In this document: positions 33,820-46,315 of the stretch, in pieces
Layout: each line of letters opens with the position of its first letter
Position numbering within the stretch: position 1 is the first letter of the stretch
Program-made: the position numbers and the translations under genes
The notes under the pieces: generated by a model
What the model was told of the DNA's origin: nothing
Seen by the model: only the letters and a program-made list of their open reading frames with translations
Database searches by the model: none
Origin: Megalonaias nervosa
Lineage: Eukaryota > Mollusca > Bivalvia > Unionida > Unionidae
Length of the DNA stretch: 64,000 nt
NCBI GenBank assembly: GCA_016617855.1
Contig: JAECUM010006761.1
Location: 1 to 64,000 of the forward strand
Direction: 5' to 3'

Positions 33820-35660
33820 AGCATAACATTGGTGTGAATCCATGTATATTATGTGTTATCAAGAGAGCATTGGTGTAAATCCATGTATATTATAAGTTAC
33901 CAAGATGACATTATTGTGAATCCATGTATATTATGAGTTATCAAGATGACATTGGTGTGAATCCATGTATATTATGAGTTATCAAGATGACATTGGTGTG
34001 AATCCATGTATGAGTAATCAAGATGGCATTGGTGTGAATCCATGTATATTATGAGTTCTCAAGATGACATTGGTGTGACTCCATGCATATTATGAGTTAT
34101 CAAGATGACATTGGTGTGAATCCATGTATGAGTTATCAAGATGACATTGGTGTGAATCCATGTTTGTTATGAGTTATCAAGATGGCATTGGTGTGAATCC
34201 ATGTATATTATAAGTTACCAAGATGACATTATTGTGAATCCATGCATATAATGAGTTAGCAAGATGACATTGGTGTGAATCCATGTATTTTGTGAGTTAT
34301 CAAGATAACATTGGCATGAATCCATTTATATTATAAGTTATGAAGATGACATTATTATGAATCCATGTATATTTTGAGTTCTCAAGATGACATTGGCGTG
34401 AATTCAAATGAGATATCAAGATGATATTGATGGAAATCCATGTATAATTTGAGTTACCAATGTGGCATTGGTGTGAATCCATGTATGAGTTTTCAAGACA
34501 AAATTAATGTGAATCCATGTATATTATCAGTTATCAAGAGGATATTTTGCGAATCCATGTATATTATGAATTACCAAGATGATATTGGTATGAATCCATG
34601 TATAGTATGAGTTCTCAAGACAGTATTGGTATGAATCCATGTATGAGTTATCAAGATGGCTTTGGTATGAATCCATGTATATTATATATTATCAAGATGA
34701 CATTTGTGTGAATCCATGTATATGATGAGTTATCAAGATGACATTGGCGTGAATCCATGTATATTATGAGTTATCAAGATGACATTGGCGTGAATCCATG
34801 TATATTATTAGTTATCAAGATGACATTGGTATGAATCCATGTGTATGATGAGTTATCAAGATGACATTGGTATGAATCCATGTTTATGATGAGTTATCAA
34901 GATGACATTGGTGTGAATCCATGTATTTTATAGGTTATCAAGATGACGTTGGCATGAATCCAAGCATATTATGAGTTATGAAGATGACATTGGTGTGCAT
35001 TCAAATGAGATATCAAGATGACATTGGTGTGAATCCATGTATATTTTGAGTTACCAATATGGCATTGGTATGAATAAATGTATAGTATGAGTTATCAAGA
35101 TGAAATTGGTGTGAATCCATGTTTATTATCAGTCATCAAGATGATATTGTGTGAATTCATGTATATTATGAGTTATCAAGATGATATTGTGTGAATCCAT
35201 GTATATTATGAATTACCAAGATGGCATTTGTATGAATCCATGTATGTTATGTGTTATCAAGATGACATTGGTGTGAATCCATATATATTCTGAGTTATCA
35301 AGATGGTGTTCGTGTGCATCAATGTATATTATGAATTACCAAGATGGTATTGGTGTGAATCCATGTATATGATGCGTTATTAAGATGACATTGGTGTGAA
35401 TCCATGTATATTATGAATTACCAAGATGGTATTGGTGTGAATCCATGTATATGATGAGTTGTTAAGATGACATTGGTGTGAATCCATGTATATTATGAAT
35501 TACCAAGATCGCATTGGTGTGAATCCATGTATATTTTGAGATATCAAGATAACATTGGTGTGAATCCATGTATTTTACGAGTTATCAAAATGGTGTTGGT
35601 GTGAATCCATGCGCTTTGTCAGATATCAAGATGACATTGGTATGAATCCATCCAGTGAGA
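33820..35660. repeat. 41-bp minisatellite, about 45 units
   Basis: The unit gaatccatgtatattatgag + ttatcaagatgacattggtgt fills about 1.84 kb, with variable units and some short forms (about 32-34 bp) lacking tatattatg. It ends about 230 bp before the blade 7 exon at 35894. No transposon ends are visible around it. Confidence 0.93.
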
Positions 35661-35893
35661 TAGATGCAGATGTTGAGCTATATAAGTGATGGAAAAAGTA
35701 TTCTTTTGTAATGACATTTTTTAAAGTCATCTGTTGAGATAACATAATATAATCTTTATTCTGTTGTAATGAAAGTCATTTCCATTTCCTCATTTTTCTC
35801 ATTATCTTCCTCTTTCTAAGCCTACTCCTCTTTCTACCACCACTATAAGTCTCCATTATGATATTAATGAAGTGCTTCATTATTTGATTACAG

Positions 35894-35989
35894 GTCGGGT
35901 CATTGCATCAAATATACGTGGATCAAATATTCAGACGTTTGGTTGGCACATTAATGGTGAATATGATGTGGATAAAAATGGATTTACAG
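35894..35989 (+). CDS. integrin alpha exon, propeller blade 7 (5' part)
   Basis: Acceptor ttgattacag, donor gtgagt; phase 1 in, phase 1 out. It reads RVIASNIRGSNIQTFGWHIN then GEYDVDKNGFTD after the split codon. The FGWHI strand and the DVDKNGFTD calcium loop are those of blade 7. It joins VFSQRITG upstream and LAIGAY downstream without loss. Confidence 0.95.
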
Positions 35990-36539
35990 GTGAGTTTTAG
36001 CTTTCAGTCAGGTGTCTTATTTATTTCAAACTATAATGTTGAATTCAGTTAATGTATTAAGAAAATGCAGTAAAAAAAATTCCATTTTTTCTTAAATATA
36101 TATGTACACAGTTTTGTTATGTCACATTTTACATGAAAACAGGCATGTCATGAAGTTGTCTTGCAATGTAATTGAGACCTATTTGAATGTGCCATTTTAT
36201 GCCAGAATTGTAATAGCAGATGTTGTCCAACTGTACATCCTTACAACCATACTTCAGTACATCCACACATTTGTCCCGTTTTAGTATCATAACATACAAA
36301 TTATTGAAATTAGATGTTTTAAAATTTTATATACTTTATTATGGCCATAAGTAGATGACTTTATTAGACTTCCAACCCATTACAGTATTTTGTATCTCTG
36401 CATAGCTTGCAGCAGGTCTATGTTGATTTGATTCTGCATGGCTGACCACTCAAGGTATGTTTCCATTGGTTGCAGCATGTACTTGTTGATTTGGCCTGGT
36501 ATGGCTTGCCACTAAGGTATGTCCCTACTGTGCATGACT

Positions 36540-37170
36540 CAATCAGTCTGTCTACTTATGTGTGACGGTCACTCTGTCTATCCATGTGTCAGTCAGTTTT
36601 GTTATTCATGAGTCAACCAGTATGTCTGTCTTTGGGTTGGTCATTCTCTCTATCCTTCGGTTGGCTAGACGGTCTCCTCAAGACTCAGTCTGTCTATCCA
36701 TGGGTCAGTCTATCTATCCATGGGTCGGTCAATCAGCCTATCTATTTGTGGGTCAGTCGATCTAAGGCTCAGTAAATTATTCTATCTGTTGGTCAGTCTC
36801 TCAATACATGACTCATTTAGTCTGTCTATCAATGAGTCAGTCAGTCTGTCAATCCATCGGCCAGTTTCTCTGGCTATCTGTCTTTGGGTGAGTCAGTCTG
36901 TTTATCCTTCAGTTGTCTACTCTGCCTATCCAGGACTCACTCATTATGTCTATCCATGCGTTAGTCTATCTATCCGTAGGTTAGTCAGATTGCCTGTTTA
37001 TGAATAGGGTCAGCCAATCTGTCTATACATAATTTAGTCTCTATATGGGTCAGTCTGTCTATCCATGAGTTGGTCATTCTGTCTATCAGTAACTCAGTCT
37101 GTTTATAAATGAGTCAGTCAGTCTGTTTATCCATTGGTTAGTTTGTCTCTCTATCCATGGGTCTAATATA
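36540..37170. repeat. degenerate short tandem repeat (gtctatccatgggtcagtc type)
   Basis: About 630 bp of loosely repeated cagtctgtctatccatgggt phrases with variable spacing of about 20-30 bp. Open frames rich in Ser, Val and Leu across it reflect the repeat. The flanking sequence, 35990-36540 and 37170-37790, shows nothing else. Confidence 0.75.
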
Positions 37171-37794
37171 ATAATATTTTATGAAGTTGAGCAGGTGATA
37201 GTGACATTTTCAAATCTTGAGTGAGTGTCATGGGGATGGGGCTGTAGAGTGAGTCAATAATGAAAATATGTGGCTATTTCAATGACTTCCATGTTTAGTT
37301 TAATGCATACCTGTCTAATCATGCCATGTCACATGAAAAACATGACTTTCAATTGAAAAACATGATAAGATTGCAATGTACAAAATATGAATTCCTAAAT
37401 ATGCGGCCTAACAAATGGAAGAATGGGGAGGAGAATTTCAAACATTAGTAAAAATATATTCATCTTAAAAACAATATCCTGATATGGGAATATTATAGTG
37501 TTTAGACCTTATTAAGCAAGACATAAAGAAGTAATTTACAGTTTCTATTACAAATTATTCAATAGCATGTACAGTATTTGCTTTTGAAATCACATCTAAA
37601 CAAGTGTATTTTGCAGGCAAGGTAACTATTACAGTTTCGAACACAGTTCCGAATTGCTGATCAAGAAAAAAGGAACATGAAAAAATATATCGAATTAATA
37701 TCTGATTGTAGAATTTGGACCTTATTCTTTCAGAAATTAAATAAAATAAAATGAAAATAAGTAAAACAAACATGAGGAATTTTGGCATTGTTAA

Positions 37795-37965
37795 TAAAGT
37801 AATAGTTCTGATAAAGTAATTAGTAAATTGATAATCCTTATAAAGTAATTAATAAAGAAATGTAATCCTTATAATTTAAAGTAATTAATAAAGCACTGTA
37901 TTCCTTTTAAAGCAATTAATAAAGTAATGGTCCAGAAGAAGTTAATAAAGTAATAGTCCTTATGA
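37795..37965. repeat. AT-rich repeat of gtaattaataaag phrases
   Basis: Loose repeats of ataaagtaattaataaagta + atagtccttat over about 170 bp. Confidence 0.6.
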
Positions 37966-38464
37966 ACTAGATAAAATTAAATTTCAAGTAATATTATCAT
38001 TGATAGCCATTGCTTGTTTATTGTTGTACCATGTTAATTATGAAAAAGTCAGAACATTTGCATGTCATTGTATTGATCAATTATTATCATCTTTATTTCA
38101 TACTACCTTATAATTGTTGGAAAAAAAGGATGCTACAATAACAAAATAATTTATGAATTAGCTAATTTTCAATTCATTATATGTTGATTACCTTGGTCAT
38201 ACACAGTGATCACCTTTTCAACCATAAAACCGTTGGTAGGTATGGACTATGTTATTTTCAGTTGCTTCTCTGTCTAGAATTAATGCACTTTCACTTTTCC
38301 ACGTAATAGGAAGAAAAATGTGCAATTTTGTTTACATCTATTGGATTATGAGCATTTCAAACAATGTAAATTACTATAGAAGTCTATGGGATGTTTGAAA
38401 GTGGCAACAAATTTATGTCCATATGTTTATGTACCTTTCTAATTATTTTGCTCATTATATCTAG

Positions 38465-38680
38465 ATTTGGCCATTGGAGCATACAAAAATGATGTTGCAA
38501 TAGTTTTGAGAACACGTTCTATTGTAAACGTAACCATGGACATCCGACTGTTTCCAAACATAATTCCCCTGAATGGTATGCCAGGATCAGCCTGTGGGGA
38601 TACACCATGTCTGAGACTCTTGGTCTGCTTTAGCTACATAGTTGAGAAACCCGCTCCTGTTGGAGTAGCAGAGAATCTGA
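38465..38680 (+). CDS. integrin alpha exon, end of blade 7 and start of thigh domain
   Basis: Acceptor cattatatctag, donor gtaaga; phase 1 in and out. It reads LAIGAYKNDVAIVLRTRSIV, then NVTMDIRLFPNIIPL, a Cys-bounded segment CGDTPCLRLLVCFSYIVEKP, and ends VGVAENL. VGA...VLLRTRPV is the universal exit from the propeller. The following paired cysteines and C-F-S-Y strand are the first thigh strands. The wording VLRTRS matches alpha4 (LLRTRP) rather than alphaV (LYRARP). Confidence 0.95.
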
Positions 38681-38744
38681 GTAAGATTTTTCTTTATGAT
38701 TCTATCTTCTAAATCAGCAATCTTTATTGTGGAAGTATATGTCA

Positions 38745-39225
38745 AGGTGGATTGATTATGTATGTAGCTATATTGCAGAGCTAATTGTTTCTGTCAATGT
38801 ATGTATGAAGCTATATTGTAGAGCTGATTGTTCCTGGCAGTGTATGTATGCAGTCTGATTAAAATCAGATCTCCACTGTCCTAGGTAAAGATCTGACAGC
38901 AACCACTTAGGGGTCATGTTCTGGTGACCTTTGAATTAGCTAATGGAAATGCAGCTTTCAGAAATCTGAAAGTAAATAAAATCATTCAACACACATTGAT
39001 GCTATTCTGCTATACTGCTCAGTCTGCAAAACTTCAAGATATAAGACTTATCTAATTGGCTGATAAAATTATCCATAATGGTAATAACGTCACCAGAACA
39101 TGACCCCCAAGCTTTTCTCTGTCTCAGATCTTCACATAGGATAATGTTGATCTGTTTTTAATAAGATTGTGTATGCATGTAGCTACATTTTAGAGCTGAT
39201 AATTCCTGGCAGTGTAGTAAAGAAT
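38745..39225. repeat. about 53-bp tandem repeat interrupted by a MITE
   Basis: Units of tgtatgtagctatattgcag + agctgattgttcctggcag occur twice before and once after a palindromic element, so the element landed inside this small array. Confidence 0.65.
38853..39169. mobile_element. palindromic MITE with long inverted repeats
   Basis: The left arm (tctgattaaaatcagatc, then gaagatctgacag-like text and aggggtcatgttctggtgac) is matched in inverse by the right arm (gtcaccagaacatgaccccc ... gatctgtttttaataaga). The arms are about 80 bp and the whole element about 317 bp. The 8-base tgtatgca lies at both edges (38845-38852 and 39170-39177). This may be an 8-bp target duplication, as in hAT, but the surrounding minisatellite also contains that word. 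Confidence 0.7.
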
Positions 39226-39385
39226 CAGTCTTTTCTTCTTTAAATATCTTACAAAATTATAATACCTTAGGAGAACTACTACTACCTTGCAAATCCAGCC
39301 CTTCCAGATAAAACATTTAGCTAAAGGGAGCTAACAAAAAAGTTATCTTCCCACCTAGGTGGAAGTTGGGTAGTGTTCTTCCCTT
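39225..39385 (+). repeat. left inverted terminal repeat of DIRS copy C
   Basis: Contains taccttaggagaactactac, gcaaatccag, cagataaaacattta and cacctaggtgg, in the reverse orientation of 46155-46315. Confidence 0.75.
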
Positions 39386-39732
39386 GATACAGTAATTGGT
39401 GGCAAAACCCATGACTATCCCTGTTACTACTTTTGCTCCTGCCATGAAGCACACACATTACGAGAGACCTCACAAAAGCCAGAATCAATGTTGATACAAA
39501 TTGGAGGAGTTCTCACTTCACAAGAAAAGTATACTTCATCTGTATTTCCAACTTTTCTTTCTTTGTATGTCGACAATGTTAAGCCTTCACAATTTTACCA
39601 CATTTTGTCATCTTTACACATTTAGTTGTGCTTAGTTACTTGCACGGGTAGCCTATCTGACTTCACAAAAAAGTTCAGGCTTTACTTTTAATTTATGTGC
39701 AAGTTCCTAAGGCCTATAGAAGACACTTAATA

Positions 39733-41519
39733 CAGTGTGACCCCACTATAACACAGTGGTTGAGGTCCATAGAACCTGATTATTATTGACTGATCTGTGT
39801 TATAATCAACCAAGTCAGTTAGCTGAAGAAAATGATGCATGTACCAAAAATATGGTGGAGCTGGGGTTGGGGTGGTGGTGGTATAAAAACAGGCACAAGA
39901 ATATGTGCTTTTGATTCAAATGAAGACAAACTAGTCTATTGACAACTTACATTTGTGTAGTACAATCCACAATCTGTTAATTACTGTACATGTATATGAA
40001 AGTCCATGAATTCGTATATAGATCACTTGTTATAAAATTAATGTATTAGTCACATCCAATTAGAAAACACAAATAACAGATAAAAGAAATGATAGTCCTC
40101 ATTTCAGCTATATCATCTTGACACTACACAATTCACTACAATACTGTCACCAGTAGCACGTGGCTGTAGTTGTTTACATGCTACATATACATGTACTTAA
40201 TTTGACCTTGAGTTTGGTCAGCTGGAGACAGCTATCATCTTGCCCAGGCTACGCAAGGGATGAGGCCATTCGTCAGGAAATGAAAATGTGAAGATATTAA
40301 AAAGTTTAACAAACATCTTTATGCGATACCCCATCTTCAATTACCTTCACTGCCAAATATTTATAATGGCAAAAGATTGGAAATTTAATTTCCGTTAATG
40401 CTGCTGTTGCAATCATAAGCATAAACTTTTATCCTGCAAAAACGAAACTTTCTGGCACAATAAGTGTGTTTCAGTCATTTTGTAAAATGGAACAATCCAT
40501 CAGATTCCATTGCTTTTATTTAAGTTTGGTACTAATTTCCTTAATGAAAGGTTCTTTGTTTATTTTGAACATTGTAGTCAGTTTTTGTGAAGGGTGTATG
40601 TGTTATTGAGCTCACAGCTAAAGGACAACTTTGGAGGACCAAACAAATGCCCCTTTCTTATTGTGGCAGCAACATTTAAATAATTGCAGAACACTGATTG
40701 TGGCTAAATTTATTTTCATTTGATTAGTATTTATACAGAACAATTGGTGCATGAAAGGTAATAAGTTTTCCTTGATGTTTCAGCAAAACTATTTATTTCT
40801 TTGGTGCATTTGTACAAAATATGGAATTAGCCGTCATTTGCTTGATTGTTGCAGTTACTGTTCCTGCTTTCAAAGGTTGGTCAATTGTAGCATGACTATT
40901 GGAGTGTACCACAGCTTACATTACTCAGGCCAGATGTCAGCATAAGTGGATTATATTATAATAATGCAGAGTTAAGACTGTTTGTTAATATGAACAAAGA
41001 ATTTGTTTATGTAAGAATAGATAGATTCCAGTGCATCAAGTGTGCGGCTTCCTTTCATGGTGTTTCTGAATTTCTCCACTCCAAACCCAAGATTTTAAAT
41101 ACAAGTGTAAACAGCCAACAATGTTGCAAAAGAATTGCCAGATGGTATACTATGTCACCAATAAGGAAACAAAATTGCAACTTGCAACAATTGTGAAGCC
41201 CAGCTTGATCCCTGAACAATCTTTTAACATGTTATTGTTCATATTTTTTAGAAGAAAAAATATTTTTCTCTTGTGAGAAAAAAGATGTATTTGAAATTTC
41301 AGGAGCCATGCCACGATCTTCTTATATTGGAATTCATACATGATCTCTTCCCCATAATGTTAATAACCTTTTCACAACTTATTTTTCATACTTTTGAGAA
41401 AATATTTTCTCTTCCTTTTCGACAAAAATACACGTATATGAAATTTTGGTAACCACATCACAATCATGTTATATCCAAATTCATGTTACGATGGAGCATA
41501 CTATAGCGGAGTCACACTG
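39733..41519. mobile_element. TA-flanked TIR DNA transposon nested in DIRS copy C
   Basis: The left end cagtgtgaccccactata pairs with the right end tatagcggagtcacactg (two mismatches). TA lies immediately outside each (39731-39732, 41520-41521). CAGT termini and TA duplication are typical of pogo/Tigger-type Tc1/mariner elements. The 1.79 kb between shows no recognisable transposase, so it is probably a non-autonomous or decayed copy. Its termini differ from the element at 17532-19183. Confidence 0.7.
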
Positions 41520-42359
41520 TATATGTATAATTCCGCAATGACTGGCTACATGCAGGTGAGTTTACTCTGCTAATACATTTAGTGTCCAGATGCTATGCAT
41601 CATTGCATTTACCTGTATGGGTCATCACACTGGTAGTACGGTGAATTATTTTGGTTATTACCTGGACACTTCATAGCATTATTAAATTTATCTGCTAATT
41701 TCCAGGTAACAATATAAGATATAGCTCTGCACTAATTTTGTGTTCAATAATAAGAGACAGGTGCAGAGCTACAACAGGTTTCTGTGTTCTATCCCATTTG
41801 TCTTACAGATAAGACCATGGACGAAGCATAGAACGCACGACTAAGGATGAAAACATTATAAGCTTACATCCTCGAATGGTTTCAGTGCAGACATTTATGT
41901 CGAATAAAGGAGACAAATCAAGAAAGGGCTCTCCAGTTACAAAACACTGGAAGTCTACATGACCAGAGACAGCTGCAACACCTATGTCCATGGCAGAAAA
42001 CCACATTGCTGGCGATACCTTTAGAACTTGCCTCATCAGGGTTCCACTCTACAGCTGTTGATGAAAAAACAGCGAGTGAATGAACAAAATAGGGGACATT
42101 TCGGGAAACCAGCAAAAGGAAACAAGGGACATGCCTGGAACATAAACCTCTGACAGGTTGTCCTATTGTAGTTACTGACATTGAAAACCACAGTTCTCGC
42201 GAACTACAGTGGACAAAAGACAGAAGTAGCAATTGCTTATGCCAAAGTTTCTCTACATAACCACCTTCATCTCTCAAAAAATGACGCTGTCTCCAGACTG
42301 CCCTTCCTATAGATCTCAGCAGGAGGAAGGCTTCAGTTCTAGCTGCCAAATGGGACAAG

Positions 42360-43110
42360 ATTTGCTACAATGATTATTGTACTCGAAAAAGTGGATTCCA
42401 AGGGTTTCGGCATCACTTTCAAAACACCTCTTCCTCTGTCCAGTGTCCCATCAGCTGCAAATATTCCAAGAGACCCATTCAAAGCCACCACCTTGCAGCA
42501 AGGAATAAATGACCTTCTTCTGAAAAGTACAGTAGAATTCATTCGAAATAAAAAAAATTCCCCAGAATTTTATTCCAGGCTTTTCTTGGTCCCAAAAAGG
42601 CAAAGAGCCCTGTCATCAACTTAAGTGCCCTCAGTCATTTAATTTAAGCTCATTGGCTCTCGATGGAATCACCATGGCACATTTTGAATGCCGTTCAAAA
42701 GGGAGAATTTGCAATCAGAGTGGACTTAAAAGATACAAATCTTCACATCCCCGTTTGCAAAGATTCCAAGATGTTCCTGTGTTTCGTCTACAACAACATC
42801 GTTAATCAATTCTGAGCACTCCCATTTTGACTCAACATCAGTCCATAGGCCTTCACTCATCTGATGGACCGTGTTATGACTCTTGTCTGAACCATCTCCA
42901 AGGTGGTGATATTAAGTTACTTGAACGACATCCTGCAGAAACACCAGATGACTTATATATTATAACACAATATAATAACCCTTGTCACACTGGTCACAAA
43001 TCTTGGTTTCCTCATTAAGAAGGAAATATTTGACCTAGCACCATCTCAACAATTTCTTCATCAGGATATGGAATTCAATACATAGGTAAACAGAGTACGT
43101 CTCTCTCAGA
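42360..43110 (+). pseudogene. DIRS reverse transcriptase remnant
   Basis: A frame at 42370-42624 holds the RT entry FYSRLFLVPKRQRA. It is followed after shifts by SMESPWHILNAVQKGEFAIR, then VDLKDTNLHIPVCKDSK (motif A region, V-D-L-K-D), then FTHLMDRVM (finger/palm helix) and LNDILQKH (the catalytic D-D region reduced to ND). Near 43010 GFLIKKEIFDLAPSQQFLHQ and MEFNT follow. The order and spacing are those of DIRS RT, with several frameshifts and at least one lost catalytic Asp. Confidence 0.75.
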
Positions 43111-43300
43111 AGCAGGCATTGAAAATCAGGACAATGATGGTTTCAATACTTTGAGTGGAATCTCTCTACTTCCTTTGCCTTCTAGGCTTGCTCAACATGG
43201 CAGACCTCATCATCCTAGGTAATCTTGATACGTGCCTGTTACAAATGATTCTTTTATCTTAGTTTCCCCACTATAACAACTTCTCCCCATTTGTACAAAT

Positions 43301-43720
43301 ATGAGGTACTATCAGCAGATTTGGAGTTACCTAACTTGGTTCACAGCAGGTACATCTCTACAAGTACAACCATCAGAGATCACAGTCTGTACAAATGTAA
43401 GTACAGAGGTTGGAGGGGGTGGCACACCAATAACTGTCTTTTTGGGGAGCCAGTGGAGTGTGATCTCCCCAGGAGCAGCATCTACATATCAGTATCCTTG
43501 GGATGATGGCCATTTTGAAAGCCTTTCACTGGTGGCAGGAATTTCTAACTGTAAGGGGAGTCCTCTTTGCATCCAACAGCTCTACAGTGGTGACCTATCT
43601 CAAACAGCAAGGTGGAACCAAGCTCGTAGCCTTTGCCATGCCAGTTCCAGACCCCGAAGCCTGGGCAGTCGATGTGCTAACCATAGACTGGAATATCCCG
43701 GTTGCATATGCCTGCATAAA
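43301..43720 (+). pseudogene. DIRS RNase H-like region remnant
   Basis: Translations in two frames give RGWRGWHTNNCLFGEPVE (equivalent to the D-A-S-x-x-G-W-G-A-H-L strand) and then SLVAGISNCKG. The frame at 43503 gives LFASNSSTVVTYLKQQGGTK (S-D-N-T-T-V-V-x-Y-I-x-x-Q-G-G-T) and VPDPEAWAVDVLTIDWNIPV. Copy A has the same elements at 8750-9290. The frame then breaks into the rearranged patch at 43720. Confidence 0.75.
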
Positions 43721-44065
43721 TAGATGCAGCAATGTGTTTTCCTGAAACTTTCATTTTCACTTTTGTACATTTTATATCTGATCATTGAACATGTGATTCC
43801 AAATATAGTCCAGCCTGAGTTTTTACCTCAGAGATCTTTCACCCCAAAGGGCTCAGCTCAGTCTGATTACAAAGGTGATACAACTCTGATTACAAAGGGT
43901 ATCCATGCTGTGGGATGGAGATCTGAGGCTACATTCACCAGTTTTTACCTCAGAGATCTTTCACCCCAAAGGGCTCAGCTCAATCTGACCTATAACAATG
44001 GCACAACAGGTTACCTTTCCAGGCCAACTCTGATTACAAAGGTGATACAAAAAGCAACACAATCC
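43720..44065 (+). other. rearranged patch copied from downstream sequence
   Basis: Positions 43722-43806 repeat 46580-46674 (gatgcagcaatgtgtttt to atagtccagcct) with about three C/T differences. Positions 43808-43855 and 43903-44028 repeat the recombinase segment 45145-45270 almost exactly. Short direct copies of ctgattacaaaggtgataca separate the pieces. The surrounding DIRS sequence is far more decayed than these duplicates. Confidence 0.75.
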
Positions 44066-45059
44066 ATGTGTTGACTCATCCTCATTACACCAGTCAGATG
44101 GGAGAAGTCATGAATCAACGACCTCCTCACCCTCATGACAAAAATTCCCTGGAAAATGGCAAATTTCCCTCATCTACTCAAACAGCCACGATGGCAGTTG
44201 TTTCACCCAAACCGAGAGCTACAGAACCAGCATGTCTGGGTGATATTAAACAGGCCCTCAGAAGTAAATAGTTCTCACAACCAGTCACGGAGAGAATCAC
44301 TCAAGCAAGAAGGCTGTCCACTCTGAAAGCATCCGAAGGCAAATGGCAAATATTTACAGTGATGTACACAAGAACACATTCTACCATTACTAGCATCTAT
44401 ACCATAAATAGCTAACTTCCTCCTCTGGCGCTTCGATGAGAAAAGGTTAGCACCATGCACAATCAAAGGTTGCCACTCCATGATCACAGATACCTTTCAA
44501 CATTATGGAATAGGAGATATTGGACAAAACAAAGGCTTATCTGACCTCCAGTCCAACTTTGATTATACAAGGACAAAAACGTTGGCCCAAAATGGAATCT
44601 ATCATGGGTACTAACCTGGTTGAACAAAACATCATTTGAATCACTTTCAGAGTATCTTTGACTCACCTTTTATACAAGACCTGCTTCCTTATCACATTAG
44701 CAATGGCAGGCAGAATAAGCAAAATACATGCCCTATCAGTAGACTCAAATTACTTGCAGTTTGACAAGAAGGTTCAGTTTCACTTATGATGGTTCCCTAT
44801 TTCATTGCCATGAACAGGCTTCCATTCATGGACAACCAGGTCTTTGTATTGAAATCGTACTCTACTATAGACTTTTACTCAAGGCCACCTACAGTAATAT
44901 GAGCCCTGAAGTGGTACCTTAAATAGACATAGCAATTGTGCCTTGGGAGATCATGCCTATTTTTATCTCAAACAGGGACAGGACAATATAACAGCACAGA
45001 CCCTTTCATCCTGAATTTAAAGGTTATTCACTCTTTATATCAAGAAATAACTCCAACTC

Positions 45060-45280
45060 AGATGAATTTGTTACACATTTCTGCTCATGTGGTTAGAGCA
45101 GTTGCCACAAGCATCGCCTTTGAACGGAACTATTCTCTGATAGTATCCATGCTGTGGGATGGAGGTCTGAGTCCACATTCACCAGTTTTTACCTCAGAGA
45201 TCTTTCACCCCAAAGGGCTCAGCTCAATCTGACCTATAACAATGGCACAACAGGTTACCTTTCCAGGCCATTCGACAGCT
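45060..45280 (+). pseudogene. DIRS tyrosine recombinase C-terminal end, broken
   Basis: One frame reads LLHISAHVVRAVATSIAFER: the H-x-x-R of the tyrosine recombinase active site followed by the conserved A-T-S. The next frame reads GWRSESTFTSFYLRDLS, the segment carrying the nucleophile tyrosine (F-Y-L-R-D). A frameshift near 45150 separates them. This domain distinguishes DIRS elements, which integrate through a circular intermediate, from gypsy elements, which use an integrase. Confidence 0.8.
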
Positions 45281-46154
45281 TCATCAGACGTGGCTTCACG
45301 ACTTCCGCTGGATTTGTCAGAGGGAATATTTATCTCTTTCCAAAGCTGCTCCCCGACAGATGGAGTCTCCTCCGGTCAGGTTAGTTCCTAGAAGCTGTCT
45401 TACATACCTTAGGGAACCGGAGATTGCATCTCCTGGGTAAGCGGATTTACCTCCCTCCACCTCTTACCAATTCTCCCAAGGTATTATGATTGGTAACGTA
45501 TTTCAAGAAAAAATTAATTTTCTCTAGCAAAATATGTTTCTTCACAAGTACTTACCCAATCGCAATACATATACACCCAGTAAGCCTCCCTGCAGTTAGG
45601 TCCATATAGAGTGCATGCCTTATGCTCCAGTACTAAGTGAGATATCTATGGGTTTTGCTGCCAATCCCTATATCAAGGGGAGATCACCAAATGTTAAGTG
45701 ACATGCTTTACATTGTGAGTTTTGGATGTTATATGACGGGAAATGTTAGAGCAGATGGATCTTTTCAAACCTCCAAACATGTCAGACCAGAAAAAGGACA
45801 AATCAACATTATACAAATCAGCACCATTGTACAAACTTTAAAAGATGAATATAAGAGTAATGTAACACAACACTGAGCACCAGACCATGATCATTTTAGA
45901 ATTCCATTTCACAATCATTCAGTGAAAGTTACACATGTAGACTAGTTGAAGTGTACTGTTTGAATTTAAATAAATTTTTAGTATATTTTGTGTTTGTATT
46001 CTGGTTCTAATCCATATGGATTTTGCCCTTTGTGAGAAGAATTTTCACCAGTTGCAAAACATGCTGTACTGTAATTCTGGCATGTAATATATAGATGATG
46101 CTTTTTGCTCCCAAATTATGCTTTTTTGACAATCATTTTATGCTTATACCTATT

Positions 46155-46315
46155 GGGGGCATGGTATGTATGCTCTGCCCAACTGCCACCTAGGTAGGCA
46201 GATAACTATTAGCTCTTTTGAGCTAGAAGTTTTATCTGGGAGCAATGGATTTGCGAGGTAATAACAGTTCTCCTATAGTATTATGATTGGGTAAGTATTC
46301 ACTAAGAAACATAAA
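46155..46315 (+). repeat. right inverted terminal repeat of DIRS copy C
   Basis: Contains gccacctaggtaggcagata, gaagttttatctggg, ggatttgcgaggtaataaca and gattgggtaagtatt, inverse to 39225-39385. A related but distinct end occurs at 58860-59000. Confidence 0.75.

Larger units (their letters stand above)
39225..46315 (+). mobile_element. DIRS-type retrotransposon copy C with inverted terminal repeats
   Basis: The left end (39225-39385) and right end (46155-46315) are diverged inverted copies. For example, taggagaactactactacct + tgcaaatcc on the left pairs with ggatttgcgaggtaataaca + gttctccta on the right, and both hold ccacctaggt-gg. Inverted repeats, an RT/RNase H of DIRS type (42360-43720) and a tyrosine recombinase end (about 45060-45270) define the superfamily. 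A TA-flanked DNA transposon (39733-41519) sits inside. No gag-like ORF is seen, and many stops and shifts make it inactive. It occupies most of the 8.6-kb intron between exons 38465 and 47325. Confidence 0.8.

Noticed and set aside
36562..37007. Open frames rich in Ser, Val and Leu
   Set aside because: They follow a degenerate short tandem repeat of gtctatccatgggtcag phrases, with no signal of real coding.
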